The notes: generated by a model from the sequence alone, not told the origin. 56,879 nucleotides of DNA from Vannielia sp. (GCF_029212645.1 NZ_JARGND010000004.1:36169-93047); one strand, 5' to 3'; shown: positions 35,709 through 46,786, numbered from the stretch's first letter. Made by a program: numbers and translations.

Positions 35709-36014
35709 TTAGGACTTGGGCAAATCACGCTCGATGGCTTCGAGTGAGCCCATGCGGGCGCTGCCATCGGCCATGGCGGGGAGCTCCATGCTTTCGCAGG
35801 TGCCAGCTTCCACGAGCGTCCAGGCGTTGCCCTGATAATCCATGGTGGAGGTGCCTTTGCAGGAGGTGCCGGGGCCAGCGGCGCAATCATTCTCGCCTGC
35901 CAGCGAAACGCCGAAGCACTTCACTTTTTCCTGGGCTTGGGCCGTGCCGGTGGCGGCGGTGAGAGCAGCCGCGACAGAGGCCGCGATGGTGAGGGTTTTT
36001 ACGGTGTTGGACAT
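35709..36014 (-). CDS. bufA: Bufferin-type precursor peptide (DUF2282, BufA1)
   Basis: A 101-residue precursor with a 27-residue Sec signal ([20 protein letters not shown], then ATGTAQA). The mature core is [20 protein letters not shown], then [14 protein letters not shown] and GTC, giving four Cys at residues 33, 44, 52 and 73 as in DUF2282 proteins. In bufferins the MNIO enzyme converts two Cys to heterocycles that bind copper, protecting the periplasm. The ribosome-binding site is AAAGGGAT. It heads the four-gene operon. Confidence 0.9.
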   Translation of the reverse strand: MSNTVKTLTIAASVAAALTAATGTAQAQEKVKCFGVSLAGENDCAAGPGTSCKGTSTMDYQGNAWTLVEAGTCESMELPAMADGSARMGSLEAIERDLPKS

Positions 36015-36289
36015 TGGTATCCCTTTGGTTTTTCAGCGTTATATTATTGCGCTCCGGCTTATCCTGCGGAGCTGACCCTAGGCTAACGAGGCGAGCCGAT
36101 CACGCGATAGGCACAGGAACGTGAGGACACGCGGGCGTGACGGGGTGGTGAACAGGCCGGCAAGGCCGCCTGCCGCTGCGGTGCGGCAAGTCACTGAAAT
36201 TGCAGGGAAGGGGGTGCGACAGCCTGACGCGGGCATGTAATATTACAGGCCACATTCCCGTGAAGGGCGGCCAGTTGGTTACATAAAGA
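36015..36289. other. Region upstream of bufA, with a 12-base palindrome
   Basis: Contains the bufA promoter region and no gene. Near 36046 lies an AT-rich patch (AATATAAC on the minus strand) that could be the -10 region. TGTAATATTACA at 36236-36247 is a perfect palindrome in otherwise GC-rich sequence. Confidence 0.45.
36236..36247. promoter_or_regulatory. TGTAATATTACA palindrome, possible operator
   Basis: A perfect 12-base palindrome, about 220 bases upstream of bufA and 40 bases before the thrS terminator. Fur- and Zur-type sites in alphaproteobacteria are AT-rich palindromes of this sort, but this one matches no consensus I can name with certainty. Confidence 0.3.
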
Positions 36290-36321
36290 GAGCGCCGCCG
36301 GGCGGGAACCGGGCGGCGCTC
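36290..36321 (-). terminator. Rho-independent terminator of thrS
   Basis: GAGCGCCGCC and GGCGGCGCTC form a ten-pair stem, followed on the minus strand by TCTTTATGT. It lies 18 bases past the thrS stop. Confidence 0.7.
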
Positions 36322-36339
36322 ACGTGGGTGTCAGGGATG

Positions 36340-38319
36340 TTACGCCAGATCGGGGGGCGTGGACTCGGCGCTGAGGGTGGTGGTGATCTCCTCCAGCGTG
36401 GTCATGGAGGTTTGCTTTTCGCCCAGACGGCGCACGGAAACGGTGCGCTCCTCAACCTCGCGGCCACCGCAGGCGAGGATCACCGGCACCTTGCCGACCG
36501 AATGTTCGCGGACCTTGTAATTGATCTTCTCGTTGCGAATATCGGCCTCGGCGCGCACGCCCCGGGCTTGGAGCGTGGCGACGACCTCGTTGACGTAATC
36601 ATCGGCCTCGGAGGTGATCGAGGCGACCACGACCTGACGGGGCGCAAGCCAGAGAGGCAGACGCCCGGCGAAGTTTTCGATCAGGATGCCGATGAAGCGC
36701 TCAAAGCTGCCGAGCGTGGCGCGGTGCAGCATATAGGGGCGGTGCTTGTCGCCGTCGGCGGCGATGTAGCTGGCGCCCAGACGCTCGGGCAGGTTGGGAT
36801 CTACCTGGAAGGTGCCGCATTGCCAGACCCGGCCAATCGCGTCGGTTAGGTAGAAATCGAGTTTGGGACCGTAGAAAGCCCCGTCGCCCGGCTCCAGCAC
36901 ATACTCCCGGCCCACCGCCTTGATGGCCTTTTCCAGCGCCCCTTCGACGTGATCCCAGCTTTCTTCGCTGCCAACGCGCTTTTCAGGGCGGGTGGCGAAG
37001 CGGATTTCGAAATCGGGGAAACCAAGCTCGCGGTAGATTTCGGCGAGGAAGTCGATGAAGCGGGCGCATTCTTCCTGGATCTGCTCTTCGGTGCAGAAGA
37101 TATGCGCATCATCCTGGGTAAAGCCGCGCACCCGCATGAGGCCGTGCAACGCGCCCGACGGTTCAAACCGGGAGCAGGAGCCAAATTCGGCCAGCCGCAG
37201 GGGCAGGTCACGGTAGCTTTTGAGGCCCTGGTTGAATACCTGCACATGGCAGGGGCAGTTCATGGGCTTCAGCGCGTTGATCCGGGTTTGCGACGAGTCT
37301 TTCACCTCGGCATCGTCATTTTCGCCGTCGCGGCTTTCATCGACCTCGACGAGGAACATGTGATGCTGGTATTTTTCCCAGTGGCCGGAGGCCTCCCAGA
37401 GTTTGCGGTCCACCACTTGGGGAGTGTTGATTTCGCGGTAGCCCCCGGCGCGTTGCTTGCGGCGCATGTAATCTTGCAACTGGGTGTAGATCGTCCAGCC
37501 GTTGGGGTGCCAGAAGATCTGGCCCGGAGCTTCTTCCTGCATGTGGAAGAGGTCCATCTCGCGGCCCAGGCGGCGGTGATCGCGCTTTTCGGCCTCTTCA
37601 AGGAAGGTGAGGTAATCCTTGAGTTGCTGGCGGTTCTGGAAGGCGACGCCGTAGATGCGCTGGAGCATCTGGCGGTTGCTGTCGCCGCGCCAGTAGGCCC
37701 CGGCGACGGACATGAGCTTGAACGCATCGGCGGGAAGCTGGCCGGTGTGCTGGAGGTGCGGGCCGCGGCAGAGATCCTGCCACTCGCCGTGCCAGTACAT
37801 TCGCAGCGGCTCATCACCGGGGATCGCATCAATCAGCTCAACCTTATAAGGCTCGCCGCTATCGGTATAGTGCTGCACGGCCTTGTCACGCGGCCAGACC
37901 TCGGTGCGGACGGGATCGCGCTTGTTGATGATTTCTTTCATCTTTTTTTCGATCTCGCCGAGATCTTCGGGGGTGAACGGTTCGGCGCGATCAAAGTCGT
38001 AATACCAGCCGTTTTCGATCACCGGGCCGATGGTGACCTTGGTCTCGGGGTAAAGCTCCTGCACGGCGCGGGCCATGACATGGGCGAGGTCATGGCGGAT
38101 CAACTCCAGCGCGGGGGCCTCGTCTTTCATGGTGTTGATGGCGATTTGCGCATCGGAGTCGATGGGCCATTGCAGATCATAATGCGCGCCGTTGACGGTG
38201 GCGCTGATCGCCTTTTTGGCCAGCGAATTGGAGATATCAGCGGCGACGGCGGCGGCGGTGATGCCGGCCTCGTAGCTGCGTGAATTGCCATCAGGGAAGG
38301 TGAGAGAAATCTGGGCCAT
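36340..38319 (-). CDS. thrS: Threonyl-tRNA synthetase
   Basis: Charges tRNA-Thr. In 659 residues it has the N-terminal TGS domain ([16 protein letters not shown]), the editing domain ([11 protein letters not shown], later [12 protein letters not shown]), the class II catalytic core ([10 protein letters not shown] with its Zn Cys, then [20 protein letters not shown]) and the C-terminal anticodon-binding domain. The start [11 protein letters not shown] matches the family; the upstream ATG at 38403 would add 28 unlikely residues. A terminator follows at 36290-36321. Confidence 0.96.
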   Translation of the reverse strand: MAQISLTFPDGNSRSYEAGITAAAVAADISNSLAKKAISATVNGAHYDLQWPIDSDAQIAINTMKDEAPALELIRHDLAHVMARAVQELYPETKVTIGPVIENGWYYDFDRAEPFTPEDLGEIEKKMKEIINKRDPVRTEVWPRDKAVQHYTDSGEPYKVELIDAIPGDEPLRMYWHGEWQDLCRGPHLQHTGQLPADAFKLMSVAGAYWRGDSNRQMLQRIYGVAFQNRQQLKDYLTFLEEAEKRDHRRLGREMDLFHMQEEAPGQIFWHPNGWTIYTQLQDYMRRKQRAGGYREINTPQVVDRKLWEASGHWEKYQHHMFLVEVDESRDGENDDAEVKDSSQTRINALKPMNCPCHVQVFNQGLKSYRDLPLRLAEFGSCSRFEPSGALHGLMRVRGFTQDDAHIFCTEEQIQEECARFIDFLAEIYRELGFPDFEIRFATRPEKRVGSEESWDHVEGALEKAIKAVGREYVLEPGDGAFYGPKLDFYLTDAIGRVWQCGTFQVDPNLPERLGASYIAADGDKHRPYMLHRATLGSFERFIGILIENFAGRLPLWLAPRQVVVASITSEADDYVNEVVATLQARGVRAEADIRNEKINYKVREHSVGKVPVILACGGREVEERTVSVRRLGEKQTSMTTLEEITTTLSAESTPPDLA

Positions 38320-38439
38320 TGCGGCTGTCCTCGTCAGTTTGGCGCCCACGGAACGCCCGGTTGCGGGTAAATGTGTTTTGCCTAATTGGCGGCGCTTTGC
38401 CATGCTGTCAACCGGGCGAGAGATTTTGAGCCTCCGGCG

Positions 38440-38465
38440 GGGATATTTCGAGCAAGAAAATGAAC
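38440..38465. repeat. GGGATATTT element, copy 2
   Basis: GGGATATTTCGAGCAAGAAA then ATGAAC, matching the element at 24231-24256 in 24 of 26 bases. It lies between the divergent thrS and MFS genes, so it may overlap their promoters. Confidence 0.55.
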
Positions 38466-38493
38466 CTTTTGCGGGGGTGTGCGTAGTGTTCTC

Positions 38494-39759
38494 ATGGGAT
38501 TGTTGAACGGCGGTGTTGCCGCGCTGACCGAGGCAAGGGGTGAGGGGATCTCACCGGAGGCGCAGGAGGCTGAGCCTGCGAATTGTTTTCGCCATATCGG
38601 GGCCTTGTCGCTCACCAAGCTGGCCGATGGGCTGATTGATCCGAAACTGGTGCTGAGTTGGCTGATGGGGGCGATTGGGGCGCCTGCCTTTTTGGTGGGC
38701 CTGTTGGTGCCTGTGCGCGAGTCGGGCGCGCTTTTGCCGCAGCTTTTGACCGCGCCGCGCATCCGGGCGATGGGGCAGCGCAAGTGGGCTTGGGCGGCGG
38801 GCTCGGCGGGGCAGGGCGTGGCGGCGCTGGTGATCGTGGCGGCGGCGTTGCTGCTGGAGGGCTGGCTGGCCGGGGTCGCGATTGTGGGGGCATTGGCGGT
38901 GCTGGCGGTGGCGCGGTCGATCTGTTCGGTGAGCTACAAGGATGTGTTGGGCAAAACGGTGGCAAAGCCGCACCGGGGCACGGTGACGGGCGCCGCCGGG
39001 AGTGTGGCGGCGGCCGGTGTGCTGCTGTTTGCCGGGCTGTTGATGCTGGGGCTGATTGACCGATTTCAACTTGTGATTGGTGCGATCACCCTTGCCGGCG
39101 CGTTATGGCTGCTGGGGGCGATCACCTTTGCGACGATCGAGGAAGAAGAGAAGCCGGGCAATGTAGAGGCGGAGGCGGGGCTTTCGCAGCTTGCCTTGCT
39201 GTGGCGTGACCGGGGGTTGGGGCGCTTTGTGCTGGCGCGGATATTGCTGCTGCCGACGGCTTTGGCGCCGCCCTACCTGGTGATCCTGGCCGGAAGTGCG
39301 GGGGATGACCGGTTTGGTGCGTTGGGGGCGATGGTGCTGGCCTCGTCTCTGGCTGCGCTGGTTTCAAGCTGGGTGTGGGGCCGGCTGGCTGACCGCTCGG
39401 CGCGGCTGGTGCTGGCGCTTTCGGGCGCGGTTGCGGCGGGCTTTCTGGCGCTGGCCGTGGGGCTGCACCTTGCTGGGGTCATGGGCACGGTTTGGGCCGC
39501 GCCGCTGGCGCTGTTTGGCCTGATGGTGAGCTATCAGGGGGTGCGGCTGGGCCGCTCGACCTGGTTGGTGAACTACGCCCCGGAGGACAACCGCGCGGCC
39601 TATACCGCTGTTGCCAACACCACGGTGGGGGTGGCGCTGCTGGCGGCGGGGGGCTTTGGGGTGGTCGCCTCGATACTGGGCGCGGATGTGACGCTGGGTA
39701 TCTTTGCGGTGATCGCCGCGCTGGGCGCGACGATCGCGTTTTTCCTTGATGATGCCTGA
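38494..39759 (+). CDS. Major facilitator superfamily transporter
   Basis: A 421-residue inner-membrane transporter with about 12 helices. The Rossmann-like A motif is replaced by [16 protein letters not shown] and the second half has [21 protein letters not shown], an MFS loop. The first ~45 residues are hydrophilic before helix 1. The substrate is unknown. The ATG at 38494 is my choice; a GTG at 38479 is possible and neither has a strong ribosome-binding site. Confidence 0.85.
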   Translation: MGLLNGGVAALTEARGEGISPEAQEAEPANCFRHIGALSLTKLADGLIDPKLVLSWLMGAIGAPAFLVGLLVPVRESGALLPQLLTAPRIRAMGQRKWAWAAGSAGQGVAALVIVAAALLLEGWLAGVAIVGALAVLAVARSICSVSYKDVLGKTVAKPHRGTVTGAAGSVAAAGVLLFAGLLMLGLIDRFQLVIGAITLAGALWLLGAITFATIEEEEKPGNVEAEAGLSQLALLWRDRGLGRFVLARILLLPTALAPPYLVILAGSAGDDRFGALGAMVLASSLAALVSSWVWGRLADRSARLVLALSGAVAAGFLALAVGLHLAGVMGTVWAAPLALFGLMVSYQGVRLGRSTWLVNYAPEDNRAAYTAVANTTVGVALLAAGGFGVVASILGADVTLGIFAVIAALGATIAFFLDDA

Positions 39760-39772
39760 GGCGTGAGGCGGG

Positions 39773-42700
39773 TTAGCCGATTTCGGACAGGCGGGCGAGC
39801 GCCTCTTTCAGCTTGGCCTCTTCTTCCTGCCGCTCGGCCAGGTTTGCCTTGGCTTCCTCGACCACCTCGGCGGGGGCATTGACGGCGAAGTTGGGGTTTT
39901 TGAGGCGGCCTTGCAGACCGCCGATTTCCTTCGCGAGCTTGCCGAGGGTTTTTTCCAGCCTGGCCTTTTCCTCTTCGATATCAATGAGATCAGCGACGGG
40001 CAGGCCGAGGGTGCCGCCGGGCACCGCGATGGTGATTGCGCCTTTGGGCATGGCCTCGACGTGGGTGAGAGATTCGACCCGTGCCAGACGCTTGATCAGC
40101 GCTTCGTTGGCGGCGTAGGCGCCGGCACCGGCCTCTGACAGCTCCACCTGGACCAGCGGCACATGCAGCCCGGCGGGGACGTGCATTTGAGCGCGCGCGG
40201 AGCGGATGGCATCAATCAGGCTGATGACCCAATTCATCTCGGCGTCGGCGGCCGCGTCCACCAGCTCGGCCCCGTAGCTGGGCCAATCGGCGTGCATGAC
40301 GAAGCCTTCGTTGCCCTTTTGCGCCCAAAGCTCCTCGGTGATGAAGGGCATGATCGGGTGCAGCAGGATCAGGCATTGGTCGAGCACGAAGGACATGGTT
40401 TGCCGGGTTTCCTCGGCGGCCTCGGTATCAAACAGCGGTTTGGAGAACTCGATATACCAGTCGCAGAAGGTGCCCCAGACGAAGCTGTAGAGCGTGTTGG
40501 CGGCATCGTTGAAGCGGTAGGCGGAAAGCGCCTCATCCACGGCGGTGCGGGTTTTGGCAAGCTCGCCGATGATCCAGCGGTTGACGGTGGCCTTGGGCTG
40601 GGGCGTGCCGGTGGGTTTGGCGGCAAAGACGCCGTTCATCTCGGCGAAGCGGGCGGCGTTCCAAAGCTTGGTGCCAAAGTTGCGGTAGCCCGCGATGCGC
40701 TGCATGTCGAGCTTGAGCACACCGCCAAGCGCTGCCATGGCGGCAGAGGAAAAGCGCAGGGCGTCGGCGCCGTATTCGTCGATCACCTCGAGCGGGTCGA
40801 CGACATTGCCGACCGATTTGGACATTTTCTTGCCCTTCGCATCGCGCACGAGGCCGTGCAGGTAAACCTCGTGGAAGGGCACCTCATCAACCACGGCGAG
40901 CTGCATCATCATCATCCGGGCGACCCAGAAGAACAGGATGTCCTGCCCGGTGACGAGCACCGAGGTGGGGAAATATTTGGCCAGTTCGGGGGTTTGCTCG
41001 GGCCAGCCGAGAGTGCCGATGGGCCAGAGGCCGGAGCTGAACCATGTATCCAGCACATCGGGGTCACGCCAGACCGGGAAGACAAGCTGGGTTGGGTCCT
41101 GGTTGAGGTTATAATCGGCGAGCGACTGGGCCAGCGTATCCATGGCGGTGGCGCGATCGGCGACTTCGATGACGCGGGCGTGGTCAAGCGGGGTGGGGAT
41201 ATCGGCCAGGCTTTCCTTGAAGCGGTGGGTGGCGACATCAAAGCTGGAGGCGCAGATCGAAAGCTCACCGGCCTGGACCATGCCCTCATTCAACAGGCGC
41301 AGCAGCTCAACCTGATCGAGCGCGCCATCGCCCTCATCATCGCGGAAGTTGGGGGCGGAGAGATCAAGGCCATACCAGACCGGGATTTGGTGGCCCCACC
41401 AGAGCTGGCGGGAAATGCACCACGGCTCAATATTATCAAGCCAGTGGAAATAGGTTTTCTCGCCGGACTCGGGCAGGATCTTGACGGTGCCATCGCGGAC
41501 GGCATCAAGCGCGGGGCCAACGATTTTTTCGGCGTCCACGAACCACTGGTCGGTGAGCATGGGCTCAATCACCACCTTGGAGCGATCCCCGAAGGGCTGC
41601 ATGATCGGCTTGTTCTCGACCAGCGGGATCATCGCCTCATCAAGGCTCACTTCGCCTTCATTTTCCGAGGGCGGGGCGGGGACCATGACGGCGAGGCCCT
41701 CGGCGGTGATCTGCTCGACCACGGCTTTGCGGGCGTCAAAGCGATCAAGGCCGCGCAGCTCATCGGGGACCAGATTGAGGGTGTCCACCTCGGTCCCGGT
41801 AAAGGCGGCGCCTTCGGCGATTTGCCGGGCGCGGGCGGCGCAGGTGGCGTAATCATCGCCGTCGTCGCGCATATGGCCCTTGGTATCCATCAGGCGATAC
41901 ATCGGGATGCCACCGCGCGAGGCAACGCCATAGTCATTGAAGTCATGCGCGCCGGTGATCTTGACGGCCCCGGAACCGAAGGTGGGATCGGGGTATTCAT
42001 CGGTGATGATCGGGATCAGGCGGCGGTGCTCTTTGGGGCCAACCGGAATTTCGCAGAGTTTGCCAACGATCGAGGCATAGCGCTCATCTGATGGGTGAAC
42101 CGCCACGGCACCATCTCCGAGCATGGTTTCGGGGCGGGTTGTGGCGATGGAGATGTAATCGCGGGTTTCGGCGAGGATGATGTTTCCGTCCTCGTCCTTC
42201 TCGACATATTCATAGGTTGCGCCACCGGCGAGCGGGTATTTGAAGTGCCACATATGCCCGGCGACTTCGATATTTTCGACCTCAAGATCGGAGATCGCGG
42301 TTTCAAAATGCGGGTCCCAGTTGACCAGACGCTTGCCGCGATAGATCAGGCCCTTGTCATACATATCGACGAAGACCTTGATGACGGCATCGTGGAAATT
42401 TGGGCCTTTGCCTGCGTCCGGGTCCCCCTTGGCGCCGCCCATGGTGAAGGCCTCGCGGGACCAATCGCAGCTTGCACCGATGCGCTTGAGCTGGCCGATG
42501 ATGGTGCCGCGCGAGGCGACCTTTTGCTGCCAGACCCGCTCGATGAACTTTTCGCGGCCCATTTCCGCGCGCGAAGGCTCGCCGTTGGCGGCCATCTCGC
42601 GCTCGGTGACCATTTGCGTTGCGATGCCGGCGTGATCGGTGCCGGGCTGCCAGAGGGTATCAAAGCCGCGCATCCGGTGCCAGCGCACCAGAATATCCTG

Positions 42701-42877
42701 AAGCGTGTTGTTGAAAGCGTGGCCCATGTGGAGCGAGCCGGTCACGTTGGGGGGCGGGATCATGATGGAAAAGGTTTCAGGGCGTGAGGCATTGGCCCCG
42801 GCGGCAAAAGCGCCTGCCTTTTCCCAGGCTTCGTAGATACGGCCCTCGGCTTCGGCGGCGTTGAAGGTTTTGTCCAT
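39773..42877 (-). CDS. valS: Valyl-tRNA synthetase
   Basis: Charges tRNA-Val, with editing of Thr. The 1034-residue class I enzyme shows HMGH ([19 protein letters not shown]), the KMSKS loop ([10 protein letters not shown]) and the C-terminal coiled coil ([20 protein letters not shown]). The longer length than E. coli ValS (951) reflects insertions in the middle, including around residues 480-580. The start at [19 protein letters not shown] matches the family; an upstream ATG at 43003 adds 42 unlikely residues. Confidence 0.95.
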   Translation of the reverse strand: MDKTFNAAEAEGRIYEAWEKAGAFAAGANASRPETFSIMIPPPNVTGSLHMGHAFNNTLQDILVRWHRMRGFDTLWQPGTDHAGIATQMVTEREMAANGEPSRAEMGREKFIERVWQQKVASRGTIIGQLKRIGASCDWSREAFTMGGAKGDPDAGKGPNFHDAVIKVFVDMYDKGLIYRGKRLVNWDPHFETAISDLEVENIEVAGHMWHFKYPLAGGATYEYVEKDEDGNIILAETRDYISIATTRPETMLGDGAVAVHPSDERYASIVGKLCEIPVGPKEHRRLIPIITDEYPDPTFGSGAVKITGAHDFNDYGVASRGGIPMYRLMDTKGHMRDDGDDYATCAARARQIAEGAAFTGTEVDTLNLVPDELRGLDRFDARKAVVEQITAEGLAVMVPAPPSENEGEVSLDEAMIPLVENKPIMQPFGDRSKVVIEPMLTDQWFVDAEKIVGPALDAVRDGTVKILPESGEKTYFHWLDNIEPWCISRQLWWGHQIPVWYGLDLSAPNFRDDEGDGALDQVELLRLLNEGMVQAGELSICASSFDVATHRFKESLADIPTPLDHARVIEVADRATAMDTLAQSLADYNLNQDPTQLVFPVWRDPDVLDTWFSSGLWPIGTLGWPEQTPELAKYFPTSVLVTGQDILFFWVARMMMMQLAVVDEVPFHEVYLHGLVRDAKGKKMSKSVGNVVDPLEVIDEYGADALRFSSAAMAALGGVLKLDMQRIAGYRNFGTKLWNAARFAEMNGVFAAKPTGTPQPKATVNRWIIGELAKTRTAVDEALSAYRFNDAANTLYSFVWGTFCDWYIEFSKPLFDTEAAEETRQTMSFVLDQCLILLHPIMPFITEELWAQKGNEGFVMHADWPSYGAELVDAAADAEMNWVISLIDAIRSARAQMHVPAGLHVPLVQVELSEAGAGAYAANEALIKRLARVESLTHVEAMPKGAITIAVPGGTLGLPVADLIDIEEEKARLEKTLGKLAKEIGGLQGRLKNPNFAVNAPAEVVEEAKANLAERQEEEAKLKEALARLSEIG

Positions 42878-43032
42878 GGTTTTGAGCCTCTTTGGCGTAG
42901 AGCAACGGTTATTTGCGGAGATAGCGAAAAGCAGGGGCGAGGGAAAGGCCAGCAAACCGCGCGGGCGGGCACTGGACAGCGCGGCGCTGGGCGTTAGGGT
43001 CATGCAAGCCAGTCAAGAGGAGGAGGCGCGCC

Positions 43033-45312
43033 ATGAATGCTTTCGGTAAAAGCCAGTCGGTTATGCGGGTTGAGGATGTGCGTTTCCTCACCGGGCACGG
43101 GCGTTACATTGATGATACCGCTCCCGAGGGCGCGCTTTTTGCGTGGTTCCTGCGCAGCCCGGTGGCGCACGCCGAGATCAAGGCGATTGATCTGAGCGAG
43201 GCCAAGGCGGCGGAGGGCGTGGTTTTTGTGGCGTCGGCGGCAGAGCTGCGGGCCGGTGGCATGGATTTGCAACTTGAGGGGGCGGTGCATCCGGGGGGCG
43301 CAAGAACCGAGAGGCCTGTGCTGGCCGAGGGGAAGGTGCGCTATGCCGGTGAGGCGGTGGCCGTGGTGGTCGCCGAAACGCTGGAGCAGGCCAAGGACGC
43401 GGGCGAGTTGATTGAGTTCGACTATGAAGACCTGCCGGTGCATCTGGCGCTGGAAGCCGGGGGCGAGGCGCTGCACGACACCGCGCCAGACAACGTAGCT
43501 TATGATTGGGACATGGGGGACAAGGAGGCTGCCGAGGCTGCCATGCAGGGTGCGGCGCACCGGATTGGCCTGACCATTGTCGACAACCGCGTGATGGTAA
43601 ACCCGCTGGAGCCACGGGGCTGCTGGGCCGAGTGGGGCGACGGGCGCATTCATCTGTCGGTCAACGGGCAGGGCGTGTGGGGGCAAAAGGCCTCGCTCGC
43701 CCGGCAACTGGGGCTGGAGGCCGACCAAGTGCGTGTCACCACGCCGGATGTGGGTGGCGGCTTTGGGCTGAAGGGCTTTGAATTTCCTGAATATTCCGTT
43801 TGCGCCTTTGCGGCGAGGGCCACCGGAAAGCCGGTGCGCTGGTTTGCCGAGCGCGGGGAGGGGATGCTTACGGACAATGGCGCGCGCGATGTGATCTCCG
43901 AGGTGGAGCTGGGCTTTGACGAGGATCACCGGATCGTCAGCTATATCTGCCACAATCAGGCGAACAACGGTGCCTATAACTCGGGCTTCGGGCAGATGAT
44001 CCAGAGCTTCCTGTTTGGCCGGGTGTTTCCGGGCACCTATGATATCACCACCGCATACCTTTCGGCGCGGGGGATCTTTACCAACACGGCGCAGACCGAT
44101 GCTTACCGGGGCGCGGGCCGCCCGGAGGCGATTTTTGTGCTGGAGCGGATCATGGATGAGGCCGCGCGCCAGATGGGGATAAGCCCGTGGGAGCTGCGGC
44201 GGATCAACTTCATCAAGCCGAGCCAGTTCCCCTACACCACCGTTAGCGGCGAGCTTTATGACGTGGGCGATTTTACCGCCGTGCTGGATGATCTGGAGGC
44301 CGATGCCGATTTGGCGGGCTGGGAGCAGCGCAAGGCCGAGAGCGCCGGGCGCGGCAAGCTGCGCGGCATGGGGCTGGCCTATTACATCGAGTCGATCCTT
44401 GGCGATCCGGAGGAGCACGCCACCGTTGAGTTTGCCGATGATGGCATGGTGAACCTTTACGTTGGCACCCAGTCTAACGGGCAGGGGCATGAAACGGTGT
44501 ATACCGCCTTTTTGGCCGAGCGCACCGGCATCCCGATGGAGAAAATCCGGGTGGTGCAGGGCGATAGTGACCGTATCGCCAAGGGCGGCGGCACCGGTGG
44601 CTCCCGCTCGGTGACCAACCAGACCAACGCGACGATTGCCACGGTAAAACAGATGGTTGAAGCCTTTGCGCCCTTTGTCGCCGATGAGCTGGGCGTGGAG
44701 GATGTTGTGTTTGAGGACGGGGTGTTCACCGCCGAGGGCACCAACCAACGCCCCAGCCTGACCGACGCCGCCGAGATGGCCCGCGCCAAGGGCCGTGACG
44801 AACTGCTGCGCCACGAGGGCAAGGCCACGCTTGACGGGCGCTCCTACCCCAACGGCGGCCATGTGGCCGAGGTGGAGATTGATCCCGAGACCGGCAAGGT
44901 GGAGCTGGTGCGCTATGTGGTGGTGGATGACTTTGGCAACTTGGTGAACCCGCAGCTTGCCCAGGGGCAGGTGCATGGCGGGGTGGCGCAGGGGGCCGGG
45001 CAGGTTTTGATGGAAAACGTCACCTTTGATGGTGACGGCCAGCTTTTGAGCGGCTCGCTGATGGATTATGCCATGCCCCGCGCCGATGACATGCCGTTTT
45101 ACGGGTTTCGCGCGCATCCCGTCCCCTCGATCCAGAACCCGCTGGGCATGAAGGGCTGCGGCGAGGCGGGCACGGTGGGCTCGATGGGCGCTGTCACCAA
45201 CGCGGTGATTGATGCGCTTTGGGAGAAGGGGGTGCGCAATGCGCAGGTGCCCTTCACGCCCCATCGCGTGTGGTCATTGCTCAAAGAGGCAGAGGGCGGT
45301 GTCACTCGGTAA
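43033..45312 (+). CDS. Xanthine dehydrogenase-family molybdopterin subunit (form II CoxL-like)
   Basis: A 759-residue large subunit of the molybdenum hydroxylase family. It has both Ald_Xan_dh domains: SVMRVEDVRFLTGHGRYIDD at the N-terminus, GGFGLKGFEFPEYS, and KGCGEAGTVGSMGAVTNA near the end, with the catalytic Glu. The active-site loop is AYRGAGR, the form II signature; true CO dehydrogenase has AYRCSFR. The substrate is unknown. No FAD- or FeS-subunit gene is adjacent, which is unusual. The last 14 bases overlap the DUF2235 gene. Confidence 0.88.
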   Translation: MNAFGKSQSVMRVEDVRFLTGHGRYIDDTAPEGALFAWFLRSPVAHAEIKAIDLSEAKAAEGVVFVASAAELRAGGMDLQLEGAVHPGGARTERPVLAEGKVRYAGEAVAVVVAETLEQAKDAGELIEFDYEDLPVHLALEAGGEALHDTAPDNVAYDWDMGDKEAAEAAMQGAAHRIGLTIVDNRVMVNPLEPRGCWAEWGDGRIHLSVNGQGVWGQKASLARQLGLEADQVRVTTPDVGGGFGLKGFEFPEYSVCAFAARATGKPVRWFAERGEGMLTDNGARDVISEVELGFDEDHRIVSYICHNQANNGAYNSGFGQMIQSFLFGRVFPGTYDITTAYLSARGIFTNTAQTDAYRGAGRPEAIFVLERIMDEAARQMGISPWELRRINFIKPSQFPYTTVSGELYDVGDFTAVLDDLEADADLAGWEQRKAESAGRGKLRGMGLAYYIESILGDPEEHATVEFADDGMVNLYVGTQSNGQGHETVYTAFLAERTGIPMEKIRVVQGDSDRIAKGGGTGGSRSVTNQTNATIATVKQMVEAFAPFVADELGVEDVVFEDGVFTAEGTNQRPSLTDAAEMARAKGRDELLRHEGKATLDGRSYPNGGHVAEVEIDPETGKVELVRYVVVDDFGNLVNPQLAQGQVHGGVAQGAGQVLMENVTFDGDGQLLSGSLMDYAMPRADDMPFYGFRAHPVPSIQNPLGMKGCGEAGTVGSMGAVTNAVIDALWEKGVRNAQVPFTPHRVWSLLKEAEGGVTR

Positions 45313-46399
45313 GCTGCTTGCCCGGTTTTGGCCGGGGCGCCGGATAAGGCACACTCCACGGCCCGCAACGCGTGAGCCGGTGTGCCATGTGGTGATTCTT
45401 GATGGCACCATGTCGACCCTGCGGCGCAAACACGAAACCAACGCCGGCCTTACCTACAAGCTGTTGGCGGGCGAGGGGCGGCGTGCAAGGCTTTCGATCC
45501 ACTACGAGCCGGGCATCCAGTGGCGTGACTGGCGCTCGACCGGGAATGTGGTGGCGGGCAAGGGGATCAACCGGCAAATCCGGCGGGCCTATGGCTTTTT
45601 GGCCAGCCGCTACCGCCCCGGTGACACGATTTTCCTGATTGGTTACTCGCGCGGGGCCTATGCGGTGCGCTCGCTGGCCGGGTTGATTGACAGCGTGGGG
45701 CTATTGCGGCGTGACCGCGCCACGGTGCGCCATATCCGGCTGGCCTATCGCCACTATCGCCGCGGCGCGACCGGCCCGGCGGCAGAGGCCTTTCGCGCCA
45801 ACAATTGCCATCCGGGGGTAGAGGTAGAGGCGGTGGGGGTGTGGGATACGGTGAAATCCCTTGGCGTGCGGTTGCCGCTGTTCTGGCGGTTTTCCGAGGA
45901 AAAACATGGGTTTCACAGCCATGATCTGGGCGATCATATCCGCAACGGCTTTCACGCGCTGGCGCTGGATGAAACGCGGCAGGCCTATAGGCCGGTGCTA
46001 TGGGACTCGCGGCCCGACTGGCCGGGCGATCGGCTGGAGCAGGTGTGGTTCAAGGGGAGGCATGGGGATGTGGGCGGCCAGATAAGCCCCTTTTTGAAGG
46101 CCCGCCCGCTGGCCAATATCCCGCTGGTCTGGATGCTGGAGCGGCTGGAGGCGTGCGGCTTGCCGCTGCCCGAGGGCTGGTGGAGCGCCTTCCCTCAGGA
46201 TGTGACGGCCCCCTCGGCAGGGCGGTTTTGGGGCTGGGCGCTGCTGTTTATCACCCGGCGCGCACGGGTGGTGATGCAAGATCCGAGCGAATCCTACCAC
46301 CCGACAGCGCGGCCGGTTGAACCGCTGCGCCCTGCGCCAGAGGCACCGCCGCCCGAGACGCCGGAAATAAAGCCCCAAACCCTGAGCGATGGCCCTTGA
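45299..46399 (+). CDS. DUF2235 alpha/beta-hydrolase-like protein
   Basis: A 366-residue protein of the DUF2235 family. The nucleophile motif GYSRGAYAVR contains a G-x-S-x-G Ser; VILDGTMSTL near the start and GVWDTVKSLGV and KGRHGDVGG later are family motifs. Related T6SS effectors (Tle1) are phospholipases, but this one may be a housekeeping esterase. The start is the GTG at 45299, overlapping the CoxL-like gene, so the two are coupled. The C-terminal ~30 residues are Pro-rich. Confidence 0.85.
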   Translation: MSLGKLLARFWPGRRIRHTPRPATREPVCHVVILDGTMSTLRRKHETNAGLTYKLLAGEGRRARLSIHYEPGIQWRDWRSTGNVVAGKGINRQIRRAYGFLASRYRPGDTIFLIGYSRGAYAVRSLAGLIDSVGLLRRDRATVRHIRLAYRHYRRGATGPAAEAFRANNCHPGVEVEAVGVWDTVKSLGVRLPLFWRFSEEKHGFHSHDLGDHIRNGFHALALDETRQAYRPVLWDSRPDWPGDRLEQVWFKGRHGDVGGQISPFLKARPLANIPLVWMLERLEACGLPLPEGWWSAFPQDVTAPSAGRFWGWALLFITRRARVVMQDPSESYHPTARPVEPLRPAPEAPPPETPEIKPQTLSDGP

Positions 46400-46495
46400 C
46401 GCATCCGCGCTTTGGCCCTAAACGCACGGAACAAATTCGGGGTGCCCCTGGCAATTGGGTGGCACCTTTCTCATTTGCAAAACGAGGATTATGCC

Positions 46496-46786
46496 ATGTC
46501 CCGCGTGTGCGAACTTACCGGCAAGGGCCCGATGGTTGGAAACAACGTCAGCCACGCCAAAAACAGAACGCGTCGCCGCTTCCTGCCCAACCTGCAGGTT
46601 GTGACGCTGCTGTCCGACGTGCTGGGCCGCCCCTTCAAGCTGCGTATCTCGAACGCGGCCCTGCGGACGGTTGACCACCGTGGCGGGCTCGACCAGTTCA
46701 TGGCGAAAGCCAAGGACGACGAGCTTTCTGCGAAGGCGCTGAAGATCAAGAAAGACATTGCAAAGGCCCAGGCCGAAGCCGCCTGA
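46496..46786 (+). CDS. rpmB: 50S ribosomal protein L28
   Basis: A 96-residue ribosomal protein beginning [20 protein letters not shown], with [13 protein letters not shown], both L28 signatures. The start is fixed by homology at MSRVCEL. It follows GAGGATTATGCC. A GC hairpin with a T tract follows at 46813-46852. Confidence 0.97.
   Translation: MSRVCELTGKGPMVGNNVSHAKNRTRRRFLPNLQVVTLLSDVLGRPFKLRISNAALRTVDHRGGLDQFMAKAKDDELSAKALKIKKDIAKAQAEAA

Noticed and set aside
40163-42091. 642-codon plus-strand frame antisense to valS
   Set aside because: Gly-rich, low-complexity product with no domain; valS motifs on the minus strand explain the region.
43000-45264. 754-codon minus-strand frame antisense to the CoxL-like gene
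   Set aside because: Its product has no recognisable domain, while the plus strand encodes a complete molybdoenzyme subunit with active-site loop.
43033-45312. Aerobic CO dehydrogenase large subunit
   Set aside because: The loop is AYRGAGR, not AYRCSFR, and CoxM/CoxS genes are absent.
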